Source of the DNA: Diplosphaera chodatii
Lineage: Eukaryota > Chlorophyta > Trebouxiophyceae > Prasiolales > Stichococcaceae
NCBI GenBank assembly: GCA_032358165.1
Contig: JAALGY010000020.1
Location: 434,001 to 498,000, forward strand
Direction: 5' to 3'
Length of the DNA stretch: 64,000 bases
Shown here piece by piece: positions 47,369 to 58,900 of this stretch. The notes beneath the pieces are model-generated. The model was not told where the DNA came from. It searched no databases and was given only the letters and a program-made list of their open reading frames with translations. Made by a program: the position numbers and the translations under genes. Numbering within the stretch: the stretch's first letter is position 1; each line of letters opens with the position of its first letter.

Positions 47369-48608
47369 TGCAGTACCATGCTGCTGTACTGGCTCATCAT
47401 GGCTTGGGGCAACTGGCAGCCTGAACTCTGGAGCAGTTGGTGTATGTGTGCAGCTGGAAGCAAGGTGAGCAGCAATCAGATGCTGGTCCTGCGTCATAAG
47501 CTATGCGCCAGCCTTCAGCGGTAGGCATGATGCAGCATATGGGGTGGGAGATGTGCATGTCAGGTGTTTTCTTTTGTGGTCACCACATGTTCCTTTCAAC
47601 AATTGATGCAGCTGCTAAAAATGTCAGCACCGCTAGCAGCGTAGATGATAGAGCAGCAGCTTCCTGTAGCTTCCTTAACCGTAGGGGGCACTGGGTCGTG
47701 ACAAGTTAGCTCTGCAAGTTCAGGAACTGTCGTTTCAGGTTTGAGAGCAGTGGTCCATAACGACAGTCGATAGGAGAGTTGAGAGGACGTGTTTTGCACT
47801 AGAGTGCGTGGACGCCGCAGTTACTGTACCAGCGGACGGTTTAGACAGGGGCAAAACGGCAGATATATACTTAGTTGGGTTTTCGGAACAGGGGGTGCTA
47901 TGGTGCTTTGGGTTGCAGCACTGTATAACGCCAACACCCACTCTGCTTTTGCACGGAGAGTAAGAAGCAGGCAGAAGTCTATGCTCAAGGCCAGCTTGTG
48001 CTGGCATTGTGACAACCCCTCGCTGTGTCACCCCCTTGCCACGTCGTGCGTGCTGGGGTTCCGGCGGGTCAGATCAGTTTGCCGTTGTCCGGGCTTGATC
48101 ATCATGCGCAGCCGCCTTCGAGGACCATAATCGCTTTCGATGCACAGAATGCGCCGCAGTGCTCCCAGAGACGCGAGCAGTTGCCGGTCGCAGATGCCCG
48201 ACTATCTGCAGATCATCCGCCGGGACGTTTGCCGATAATCTCAAGCATTGCCTGCGGGCTGCCCCCTTCAGGTGAGTGATGCGGACGCAAGCTGACGGTG
48301 GCATAACGATAGTCCTTGCGGTCTTGCGGTCTCAATGGTACTGGTATGCTCCTAGCAAACTCGCGGCGGCGCCGCTTCCTCCAGCGACCACTGATTGCTG
48401 CTCTTTACTCTGCAGGCACTGACCTGATAAGGCGGTGAACGAAGATGTGAGGCCTATACACGATCATCCTGGGTGCCGCTCCATCCTCCATCCAGTTGGA
48501 TTCTTGCTGGCGGTGGGGCCAGCAACCATTGCGTGCGCCAGCCTGGCACAGAGATCACCAGCATAAGTACATTCAGTAGGAGGTCGGCCACCAGCTTCAC
48601 TTCACTAG
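47369..48608 (+). promoter_or_regulatory. Array spacer 1 (copy 1 to copy 2)
   Basis: No coding exon is seen. The first 200 bases match the start of spacer 2, for example the shared agcagcaatcagatg. The right half holds cttgatcatcatgcgcagccg (near 48093), which recurs with two changes near 63427 in spacer 3. So the 3' untranslated regions and promoters were duplicated with the genes. Confidence 0.6.
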
Positions 48609-51600
48609 ATGGAGGCACCGACTTCACTTGATGGATGCAAAGGTAAATGCAGCTGCAGCGTGCAGCGCACCCACTGCAACTGCTGGCGGTTCATGAAACA
48701 GCTGTGACCGTGTCACAACTGTTTCATTGGTACGGCTTCCGCGACGGCAGCAGCAGAGATGCCAACCCCAGCTGCTGCTGCGTGCCTCACACAGCTGCAG
48801 CAGTCGGCAGCAGACGTGCAGTTGTCCCCAGCCGCAGCCGGGCACTCAACGCAGCCAGGGGCATCACTCATGCCACCGCACTGTGGCAACAGCCAAATTG
48901 GCAGTGCCAAGACGCACATGCAAGAGGTTGCCTTGCAGCTTGGCAATCACGGAAGGCTCGAGGTAGGCTGCGAATAAATGCGTTTTGCACCTGCACATCT
49001 GCACCTCTATCGCAGCTCTTTCACATGCCGATTTTCGCATATGCACAGCGGGGTTGTACGTACACCGCCGCATGTTCATTCACGGCAGGCTGAAGCAGCA
49101 GGCAGCCCAGGCTTCAGCCCAAAGCAGACACAGGGCGGCAAGGGAGCAAAGCAGTCGCCGAGGCGTCATGTGACTCCTGCCCGTTGGCAGAAGCTGCAGC
49201 AGGCGGCGGCTGGCTCCCGAGACATCCGGGACTGGCTCAGTTCCCCACGCGCCACAGCTGCGGCCACAGCAGCCTGCAGCCCTTGTGAGAAACGCAGCAG
49301 CTGCGCGGCTAAGGGACAAAGCGCATTACCCCCACACCGGCTGAAGTGGGATGGCCATGACGATTGGACAGGGGCTGTGGGGCAGCTGCCTTCGCAGCCG
49401 CAGCCACAGCCACCTGGTGGACCCTGGCGGGTGAGCGCTGTTATCATAAGAGGGACAACTGCGGCCACTGCACATATTCAAGTATAGACGAGAGAAACAG
49501 GTATCATGCTCGGCATACCTTGCTCCGTGAATTCCACGATTGTTGCATCCTTCCTCTGAGATGTGAACACGGTTGCCGGCGCAGGCCCAGCGTGGTGATG
49601 GAACTGCAGGGCGGAGCGCTGCGCAGTATGTGGCTGGGGGCACCGGATCGAAGGATTACCCCATCGACTTGGCATCCTCTGATGATGCGATATGTGAGTT
49701 GGACCTGCCGACACCTTGCAGATGGCCGAGTCAACCAACTGCAGTGTGTCATTTGATACACCTGGGCTGTGCAGGTGCTTCACAGCAGCTTGCCATACGA
49801 CATGCCGTTGGTGGGAAGGCAACGCCCGCCGCAAGCAGTGCAGCCACAGCAACTGCGCCAGCTGCTGAGGATGCGGATGCGGCTGCTGCCAGTGGGCTTG
49901 CAGCGCCTGGCATGGAGGCAACTCCCAGCGGCCCACAGCTGGGCGCTACATCGTCCAGGGGGGTTGAGCTCTTTGCCATCTTCAGGCCAGCTCAGCGCAC
50001 CCCGGCCACCCGGGCAGCGGTCGACCTGACACAGAGCATCAGCAATGACGCCATCGACCTGCTGTCAGATTCAGACGACACATCACCTGCAGTGCCCGCA
50101 GACACAGGTGCGGGTGCTGCCGCGCTTGGTGCTGCAGCTGTCGCCAGCAGAGGCGGCTCACATGGCAGTGGCATGGTGGTAGACATGGCCACCGGCGGCA
50201 GTGAACACCGTGCAGGTGCAGCGGCCGCGGCCACCGCAGGAACTGGCAGGGAAACGAGAGCCATGGCCAGGCTGCTCCATGCCGGCGAGCATGGACGCAG
50301 CCGCAATCCAGCTCCGCCGCGTGCCAAGCGCCAGCGCAGCATGCCTGCAGGCGCTGACGCTGACGCGGGCCCAGCTGGCGGCACAGCAACGCCTGGCGAG
50401 CCCGTACGTCCCGCGACGCCCACTCGCTTGGATGCCCTGTGCTCACAGCAGCCAAGGCTGCGGACGCTTCCTGCCGGCCAGCAGTCTGGGTCCGCTGGTG
50501 CAGCAGCAAGGGCGGGCGCTGATGAGGCTGTCGGCGGCAGCATCGCAGCTGGGGCTGACTCCGGAACTGACGGGACCAATATGACGGGGATGCGGAGCAA
50601 TCACAAGCTGTCCCGGCTCCGGGGTGCCAAGGCCGCCGCTGCCGCCGCTGAACGGCCATTGAGGCCGTCACCACCAGCAGATGTGTTGGCTGCCCAGCCC
50701 GGCAGCAGGACGATCGTGGAATGGCAGCAACCTCAGTCAAAGGTGTCCCTTCGGTTTTTAGCAAGTGTAGTGAGGGGCATGATGTGCACGCACGTTGTGA
50801 CCTCTGTAGGATCCCCGCCTCGCAAGCTGGCAGTTGAACTGCGCAGTCGCTGACGTCACGCCACAGTGTGCTGCAGGTGGTGGCAGATGCTGACGCAAGA
50901 CGCTGGCACACCCACTTCTGGGTGTCGGAAGGCATGGCACGCTGGCTGCTGCCAGTACATGTACCCCTACTGCAACAAGGTATGGAAGCATCTATTGCAA
51001 GTGCCTCAGATTGAGGATATCCAGTACAGAGCCCTCCACATGCCCAGCACATGACAGTTCTGCTGGGCAATAGCTCAACCTGCTTGCAGGTTGCTGTGCG
51101 TGACATCATGGGATTGTGATGTGTTATCCAGGTGACACGGGTTTCGAGCATGAGGTGTGGACGAGTTTACAGGGCGGCGCGGCTGTGACGCTGCGCTATC
51201 TGGAGTCCTCCACGTGCGTTGCTGGCCTTCTCAACCTTCCTTTTCTGGCTTCAAGCAGGCCACGGTCATTAGCAGTAGTGCACGAGCATTGGGACGCCCA
51301 TGCTGGCTGCACCCTGCGGAGAGGAGCATCATAAGTCAAGGTTTCCGTGCGCTACTATGGCACCTGCTCCTGACCAGGCCCAGCCGTGGGACCATCAGCG
51401 GCAGCGCGTGGGAGGCATGGGCTGCCGACATCCCTGCGGCGGCTGGGTCAGTGGTGACAATGTCCCCTGCCACCGGCCGCTGCTCCGTGGCAATCACGCT
51501 GGTGGCCGGGACTGGTGACGGAGGGAGGGGCAGTGTTGCTGGGGCCAGTGGTGGCAGCATCTCAGGCCCCTTCAGCAGCCTGCCTCATGTCGCCCACCGC

Positions 51601-54600
51601 TCAGCCGCCACCTCGAAGGTGCATTTTGACTTGCATTGGAAAAACAAGTTCCATGTCCAGCATCCTTTCGACAAGGTTACAGGAGTGGTCTCGTGGCACT
51701 GTGCCAGTGCCCCAAGGTGATGATCGCGCTTCGCAGGTGGCGTCAGCAGGCGGCTCGGCTACAGGCACCAGCAAGCTGCGGCGTCTGCATGGCGCTGTGT
51801 CTGCCACCAACAGCGCTGGCGGCAGCGCCATGACCAGCACTCGGTTTGACGGCCGTGGCGACCGGTGCAGTGGCCAGGCTGTCCGGCAGCCACCAGCCGC
51901 AGTGCGCCGGCGTATGCCCAAGAAGAGGTGGGCGCACGCTACCACATGTTGGGGTTGTTGGAAACTCGGCCAATGCATGGCAGCTCGCATGCCACTCTTC
52001 AAGCATGCACCATGCATCTCCGTTCTGACGCTCTGTTGCTGACACACTTTTAATAGTACTGTCCCTCTCGCAGCCGTGCTCGCCTCAGCACCACGTCAGG
52101 GAACTCAATTAGCCGTACGGAGCAGATCACTGTACATCGGCAGGCTGCAGTGCTACACCAGCGTGAGTTTTGCTGATGTCATACAGGCTCATGCACACGT
52201 TCACACCGCTGCCGCCCGCGCCCTGGTCACCTTTGCAAGCAGCTGCTTTGCCTCCATGACAGCTCACGCGGCTAACAAGGCATGGCATGTTCTTCGAAGG
52301 GGGCATGCCACTCGATGAGGCTAAATGGGAGGCAGCCATTGCGAGCAGCGAGCAGGAGGCCCTGGATCATGCTCACGCCGCAGCTGTCTGTGCAGGTGCA
52401 TGGTTCAGTCTGTATGATAGCGGCAGGCTGGTGCGCACTTTGTCAGGCATGAAATTAGGACGTTGAAGCAGGAGCCCGCATGCTTTAGGCTCGGCAGTCT
52501 TGACAGCAAGCATGCTGCTGCTGCTGAGCCATTTAGGTTCAGTGCAATGCATGAGCTGTTTCTCGCCATGTGCAGCTGAGGCGGCTGAGGAGGCGGGCCC
52601 CCGTTCACCGCAGCTGCATCCGCTGCCATCGGAGGCTGCGCTGGCGGCGCTGCCCACTGCGCAACACCCCGAGCCGCGCGCCTACTTCGCAGAGCCCTTC
52701 GTCTGGCGCTACCAGGTGTGATACCAAAGCCCCTGTGTTGGGAATGGAGGCTGACGGCTGCTTCACACCCAGAAACCACATGGCAGATACTCGTCAATGC
52801 TCCTGCGAAAGACCTGCTCTGCTTCGGCTTTTGGAGCTGACTCAGGGTTCCTGCAATGACCGTGCAGGCCAGCACTGCAGAGGCGAGCTTGGGCGGCACC
52901 GGCATGCCCGAGTCAGCGCTGCTGCCGCCCAACTACCCAGGCAACCCGCCGCGCGGCAGCCTGTGGGCCGTGCTGACGGTGAGCACTGTGTGGGCGGCAA
53001 CACCTTGAGGGGCCACGGCACGCGACACATACACGTCCTGCTGCACTACTGCAGCCCCTGCGGTCATGCTGCAGACTGTCCACCGCCGTGTTCCCTCATG
53101 GAGCCCCTGCACACCTGCCAGGCCAGTATACAACCGCTCGTCTCTCAGATGCCCTGACGTTCATGATCGTGTTGCAAGTGCAGCAAGGGTTGCAGTACAG
53201 GCTCCTGGCGAACATGTGCACAGGGCCACGTGCGCCGATCGGCTGGCAGGTGATCCCACCCGCCAATGCCTGGCTGCTGGTTGACCCTTGCTGTGTGAGT
53301 CACCTACCAAAGCGAATTATCGTTTTCGGATGTCAACTGTCAGCAAGGAACCCTCCGCTGTGAATAAAGGTTTTCGTCTCCACTGCTGAGCAGCCTTTGA
53401 CGCCTGCGCACCTGAAATTACAGGTGCTTGCATTGGAGGACATCCCTGCAGAGGGTTTCATCATCGAGTATGCAGGCGAGTGGCAAGTTGGCTCCATGCG
53501 TTGGTGGCGCTGGACTCATGTGCTGTTCAGTCCTGCGCTCAGTGCATGCTTTCGGATTGTTTAGCACCACCCTAGACCTACTTATTTTTGACATGCGCTC
53601 GGTCCTCATACCAAAAAGCTTGCGGACTGCAGAGCTGCAGTTTGAGACACGGCATGGTCCGGAAGGCACGACGAGCTGCACATACTTGCAAGGTATGATT
53701 GCTCACTGCTGCTGCTGCTGCTGCTGCAGGAGAGTACCTCAGCGCCAAGGAGACGAAGCGACGCGAAGCCGAGGCAGCCTGTAACGACGGCAACCGCTGC
53801 TTCCTGTGGGACCTGCAGTGTCAGGATGTGCGAAAGGAGAAGGTGCTGCTCAACCTTGCTTGTAAGGCAATGTCTGGAGTCCGAGCAGCCAGCTGTGGTG
53901 ATATATCATTGTTGTCAGCCAGCCGCCTCAGAATGCAGCCGCATCATCCATGTGGGAGCCAGGCAGCGGCCGAATGTGTCCACTGCCGACGCTTGCATGC
54001 CTGTCACGATGGCCGCGTGACGCTGCCTGTGTGCGGCAAACCACCAGGAGCGCCTGAAGCTGTTCAGGCAGCATTGGCTAGTGACACTGGGGCTGGTGTC
54101 TGACAGCAGTGCCTGGGTTGTGACTGTGCGCTTTCCTCGGCAGGAGTCTCGCACGGTGCGCGGGGAACGGAGCCCCGTATGCGTCATTGATGCCAAGCAT
54201 GCTGGCAACATGTCGAGGCTGCTCAACCACAACTGCAGCCCGAACGTCAAGGTGGGCGCCTGCTCCTGGCCACACTGTGAGCAAAGCGGACCCGCCACTA
54301 TTCGGACTGCAGCGAGTTGCTGCGCCATTTGCTTGATACACCGGCCTGCGTGCCAGCTTGACTGCTGCACTGTGCAGGCAGTGGAGGTGCGCCAAAGACA
54401 CGGGTACGCACGCATCCTCATATTTGCGCTGCGGGACATCAGGCGTGGGGAGGGCCTTGAGTTAGACTACATTCCGAACGTGAGCAGTGTCTTGGTCACA
54501 AAACTGAGTACATGCCTTGCAGCGTGATCTTCAACCACTCACATGCAGAATGCACTAGGACTTGCAACATGCTGACAGCCAAGAATTGGGCCCAACTCTG

Positions 54601-54769
54601 GTCTAGTCTGTGCAGCATTGCATTCGGTCAGTGCAGCATCTGCGCAAACACTTTGCTCACTCAAGTGTACATTGTGCCTCTGCAGTTTGTTGAGGCAGTC
54701 CTCCAGGACATGATTGGGCTGAAGAAGTGCCTGTGCGGCGCCCACAACTGCCGGGGCGTCACATTCTGA
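48609..54769 (+). CDS. B3-like/SET-domain protein, array copy 2
   Basis: The likely start is 48609 (MEAPTSLDGCK), spliced in phase to MPTPAAAACLTQLQQS (48757-48961) and then to the exon with RHVTPARWQKLQQAAAG and DIRDWLSSPR (49159-49250). SIM-like motifs are PIDLASSDDA (near 49660) and AIDLLSDSDD (near 50055). An NLS-like PPRAKRQRS follows. The B3-like module is 50877-50979 (VVADADARRWHTHFWVSEG), 51132-51213 and from 51378 (GTISGSAWEAWAA). SET pieces: LQYRLLANMCTG near 53190; DIPAEGFIIEYAGE near 53440; exon 53730-53843 (RCFLWDLQCQDVRKEK); NHNCSPN in 54144-54252; GEGLELDY in 54379-54480; post-SET CLCGAHNCRG, with TGA ending at 54769. It lacks the A and B modules and the WSTWGWG module. NHNC replaces the usual NHSC, but the key N, H, C and catalytic Tyr positions remain. 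Confidence 0.75.
53706..53726 (+). repeat. (CTG)7 tract in the acceptor region of a copy 2 intron
   Basis: Seven CTG units run straight into CAG at the 3' splice site before the exon at 53730. The matching introns of copies 1 and 3 have no or only two such units, so this tract has grown in copy 2. Confidence 0.85.
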
Positions 54770-55921
54770 TGGGGCATCATGCTGCTATATGGCGGCCAAG
54801 GCCTGGGGCAGTGGGCAGCCTGAGCTTGGCGCGTGTGGTGCAGATGTGCAGCTAGAACTAGAGCAGCAATCAGATGTTGTTCCTCCATAAGCCATCTGCC
54901 ACCCTTCAGCAGCCGGCACACGCAGCATAGGGGCGAGATGGGAGAAGTGCATTCAGGTTTTCTGAGTTGGTGGCACCGCCTGTGCCTTCTAGTGGTTTGG
55001 ATTCAGCTGGCAACTTTGTCAGCACAAGTAGTAATAGCGCAGATGGCACAGTACTAGTCACCTGTAGTTTGCTAGCGAGTTGGGGCTCTGCGTCGGGACA
55101 GTTAGCTCTGCAAGGTTCCGGAAATAACATGAGAGTGGTGGGTGAGTGGAGAGGATGGAAATGTTGTGCACTCGATGAGTGCATGCCATAACTACCATAC
55201 TGTAAATCTGGTCAGTTCAGACAGAGCGAGGTAAACACTCAGCCGTGTGTGCAATCAGGGGGTGTCGTGGGCATTCAGATTGCAGTACAGTGTAATGGCA
55301 AACAGTGTAATGGCAACATACCATTTGATAGATACTCAATGACTCTTGCAGCAGCCTGCAGCCTGGTGGTTGCACTTCGACAGCCCTCGCTATGACCCTT
55401 GTCCATGTCATGCATGCTGTGGTCCCGGCGAGGCACCGATCGCTTGCTGTTTACACGCTCAACAGTCATGCGTGGCCGTTGCGTTCGATTGCTAGACTGT
55501 CAAATCACTCAGGGCGTTGTGATATCTAGTAATTCGGGACCGGATCCAGGTCGCAAATGCCTGACGATCCTCATGTGCAGACTGCCCGAGACGGCTGCCT
55601 GACATTCGAGGCAATTTCTAAAGGTCCAACACCTTCAGGTGATCTGTTCTGGATCCATAGTGACGGTAGAGTAGCAAGATATACCGGCGGTGTCCAAGTC
55701 CCACTCGTTCTGGTACACTCAAGGAAGCATTGTCGCTGCCTCAGCGACCAGCGACCATTGTTCCTTGCCTTGCAGGCAGCAGCTGATTGGGAAATTTCAA
55801 GATTTGAGGTACATGTTTCGTTATCTTCGGTGCTGCAACACCCTCCTTCCCATGAGGACCTGGTTGGCGGTCCTGCCAGCAATCTTGGGCTGTGCCAGCC
55901 TGGCGGTGCGGTCATTGAAAC
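54770..55921 (+). promoter_or_regulatory. Array spacer 2 (copy 2 to copy 3)
   Basis: Non-coding spacer. Its first 200 bases resemble spacer 1, and its last 250 bases resemble those before copy 4: gcagcagctg then, further on, gtgccagcctggcggtgcg against gcgccagcctggcagtgcg near 63869. It should hold the 3' end of copy 2 and the promoter of copy 3. Confidence 0.6.
55291..55310 (+). terminator. Twin TGTAA motifs, candidate polyadenylation site of copy 2
   Basis: The repeat acagtgtaatggcaa occurs twice, with TGTAA at 55291-55295 and 55306-55310, about 520 bases after the copy 2 stop. Confidence 0.35.
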
Positions 55922-58900
55922 ATGGCTGACCCGGGCAACTCGCAAGCGCAGCAGTCTCCATCGCATCACGTGAATCCTGCCCGCCGGCAGAGGCTGCAGC
56001 AGGCGGCGGCCGGCTCCCGTGACATCCGAGACTGGCTCAGTCCGCCCCGCGCCCAGCCTGCGGCGGCGGCTGGGACGGCAGTGGCTTGCAGCTCAACAGA
56101 TGCAACTGAGCGCGGCGGTTCTGGCACAGAATGTGCGCAGGCTGCAGGGCAGTCGCATTCCAGGGCACAGCCACCATCATGGCCAGTGCCTGATGCTCCT
56201 GCAGCAGCCTGCCAGGCAAGCGCTCTTGCCACTGCACCACTGCATTTATCGCAGATACGTGACTGTAGGACACAGATGAGGGAGATAAGAGAAATGGTCA
56301 TCGCTGGTCTTTCAGTGTAGCCCTCGATCCCACGGTGCATTCTTGATCGTTCCGAGGTTTTGTGCACCGCTATTGATGCAGGCGCAGCAAGCTGGTGCAA
56401 CTCCGGGGCGCAGCGCTCCGCAGCACGTTCTGGGCGGCGCCGGCTTGAAGGATGAGCCGATTGACTTGGAGGCATCCTCTGATGATGAGCCAGGTGAGTG
56501 ACCCTGTCCCGACTGCTTGCAGACGGACATCTGACATATGAATTGCAGTGTGCACAGGCCTCCACCCATGCTGTGCAGATGCTTCACAGCAGCTTGCCAA
56601 GGTACACGCGGTCGGCGGGAAGGCAGCGCCTGCCCAGATGCCTGGCACAAGCAGTGCAGCCACAGCAACTGCGCCGGCTGCCGAGGATGCGGGTGAGGCA
56701 GCCAGCGAAGGTGCAGCTCCAGGTATGCAGGCAGCTCCGAGCATGCCACAGCTGGGCGCCACAATGTCCAGCGGGTTGAGCACTTGGCTGTTGTCAGGCC
56801 AGCTGAATGCAAAGTGGGTGCTGACGCAGCAATGGATCTGACAACGAGCGTCAGCGAAGACATCATAGTGCTGCTGTCAGAATCAGATGAAACATCAGCT
56901 GCTGCAGCGCCCATGGATCCAGTCACAGGCGCAGCGGCTTCGGCTGCCACTACTGCCGTCCGCAAATGCGTCTCACAGGGCGACGGCGTGTCAGACGAGG
57001 CCACCAGCGCCAGTGCAGACCATGATGGTGCAGCAGCCGCCTTGAGGACTGCCGGAGAAGCGAAAGGCGTGGCCAAGCCGCTCCATAACAGGAAGCGTGC
57101 CCGCAGCCACGACCCCCCGCCAGCCAAACGCCAGCGCAGCGCATCGGCAGCCGTTGATCCTGACGCAGGTTGCGCTGGCGGCGCAGCGACGGCTGCCGAG
57201 CCAGCACGCCCAGCGACGCCTGCTCGCTTGGAAGCCAACGCCCCTGCGGCCAACAGCTGGCCGCCCTCAAAACAACTCGCACCAGACTGTGCAGGCCCCA
57301 AGAATTCGCAGCAGCTGACACCGTCAGCCAATGTGGCATCCACAGCGCTGGCTGACACAGAGCGCGTGTCTTTGCCGGTGTCTCCACACCTCGCTCACGC
57401 AGCAGCAGCAGCTGAAGTAAAGCAGGGGCCCTTCCCGCAGGTACGTAGGACGCACGGCAGCGCAGCCTACAGCCGCTGCCCGACATGGTCGTTGTCAGAC
57501 GCACGACTGATTGGCGCTTGCATACTGCACGTATGCCTTAGGTCACATGATGCATGGTTTCTGCAGGCTCTGGCAGCTGTGGATGCGCCCTTTTGCAATA
57601 CGGAGCTGCAGCTGCCGCACAGCGCTGCCGCAGCCGCCACATTCCTGGACGGGTGGAAGCCAGAGCAGCTGGCACAAACGTACAGGACAGCGGGCGGCAG
57701 GCGGCTGGGAACCATTGCTCTCAGAGAGCTGCTCTTTGTCACTATGCACAGCGGCCAGCAGGAGTTTCCTGCAATACTGCAGGTGATGTTCTGACCACAG
57801 ACAAGGGCGATCTGCACCCAGACCTCACACCGGGGCATGTGAGCTTTCAAGACAGTACTTCATGTGCTTCTGGTGCACTCACAGCAGTCGCTGCAAAAAG
57901 TTGGCTGTGCATTGTAATTCACTGATAGTCTTCTTTACGGCAAAATCCCTGCTCCTTGTTCTTCGCAGCTTGCTTTCGACGGCACTCCAGAAGATGGCAC
58001 CTGGTCCACATGGGGTTGGGGCCCTGTGGCAGAAGTTCTGAATGGCGACCCCAAAGCAGACACCGTGCGCCTTGCACGACTCCACAAGGACAGGGATGGC
58101 GAGCCCAGCAGGTGTGTTGTCAGCACAGCCAACCCCTTGGTGGCTCCGCATGTTCGTGGTTGGGTCATGCACGTCCTTGGGGCCCTGTTACAGAGGATAG
58201 TTAGCTACTGTGTTGTTGAATCATTAGGGCACAGATCCAGCTGAACAGCAGCAGCTCTGTTCACAGTGCATGTCTTGCTACGCAGGCTCCGTGTCGAACT
58301 CATCAGGCACAGGCAGACCAGCCGACGAGGTTGCTCTGAAGGTTGCCAGCAGGTTCTGCATGCGGCTGTGGCCAGTGACGGCGATGCTCAGCAACTTCCA
58401 ACGACTGCTGGGGTACTGGATGGCAGGCCCGCAGCAGCAAGCCCTATGGAGGTCGACGAGGTCGACAGTGCCACGTCACCCTCACAGCAGCCAAGGCAGC
58501 AGGCGCAGGCTGCAGGCCGGCGATCTGCGTCTGGTGGAGCAGCAGCAAGGGCAGCGGCTGGGCACACAGACGGCAATGTCAGCGCAGCCAGGGCTGACGG
58601 CGGACGTGGTGGGACTGCCCTGAGAGGCAGGCGCAGCAAGCGGAAGCTGTCCCGGCTCCGGGGTGTAGCGGCCGCCGCTGCTGTTGCCGATGCGTGGTCG
58701 TTGAGGCCGCCACCAGCACAGTCGTGGCAGCCATCCACAGAGCCCTGTGACAGCACCATCCCGAATTCACACCAACCTCAGTCAAAGGTACGCTGTGGGG
58801 ATACTAGCCAGTTTGGATGGCCAGCACGCACCACTATGCGACTCTCAGTGAGATGTTGACCTTTGCAGCTGGCAACCAAACCACACGGTTGCCAATGCCA

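Noticed and set aside
56312..57358. 348-codon minus-strand open frame
   Set aside because: It is antisense to the SIM and NLS exon of array copy 3, and the sense frame is conserved with copies 1 and 2.
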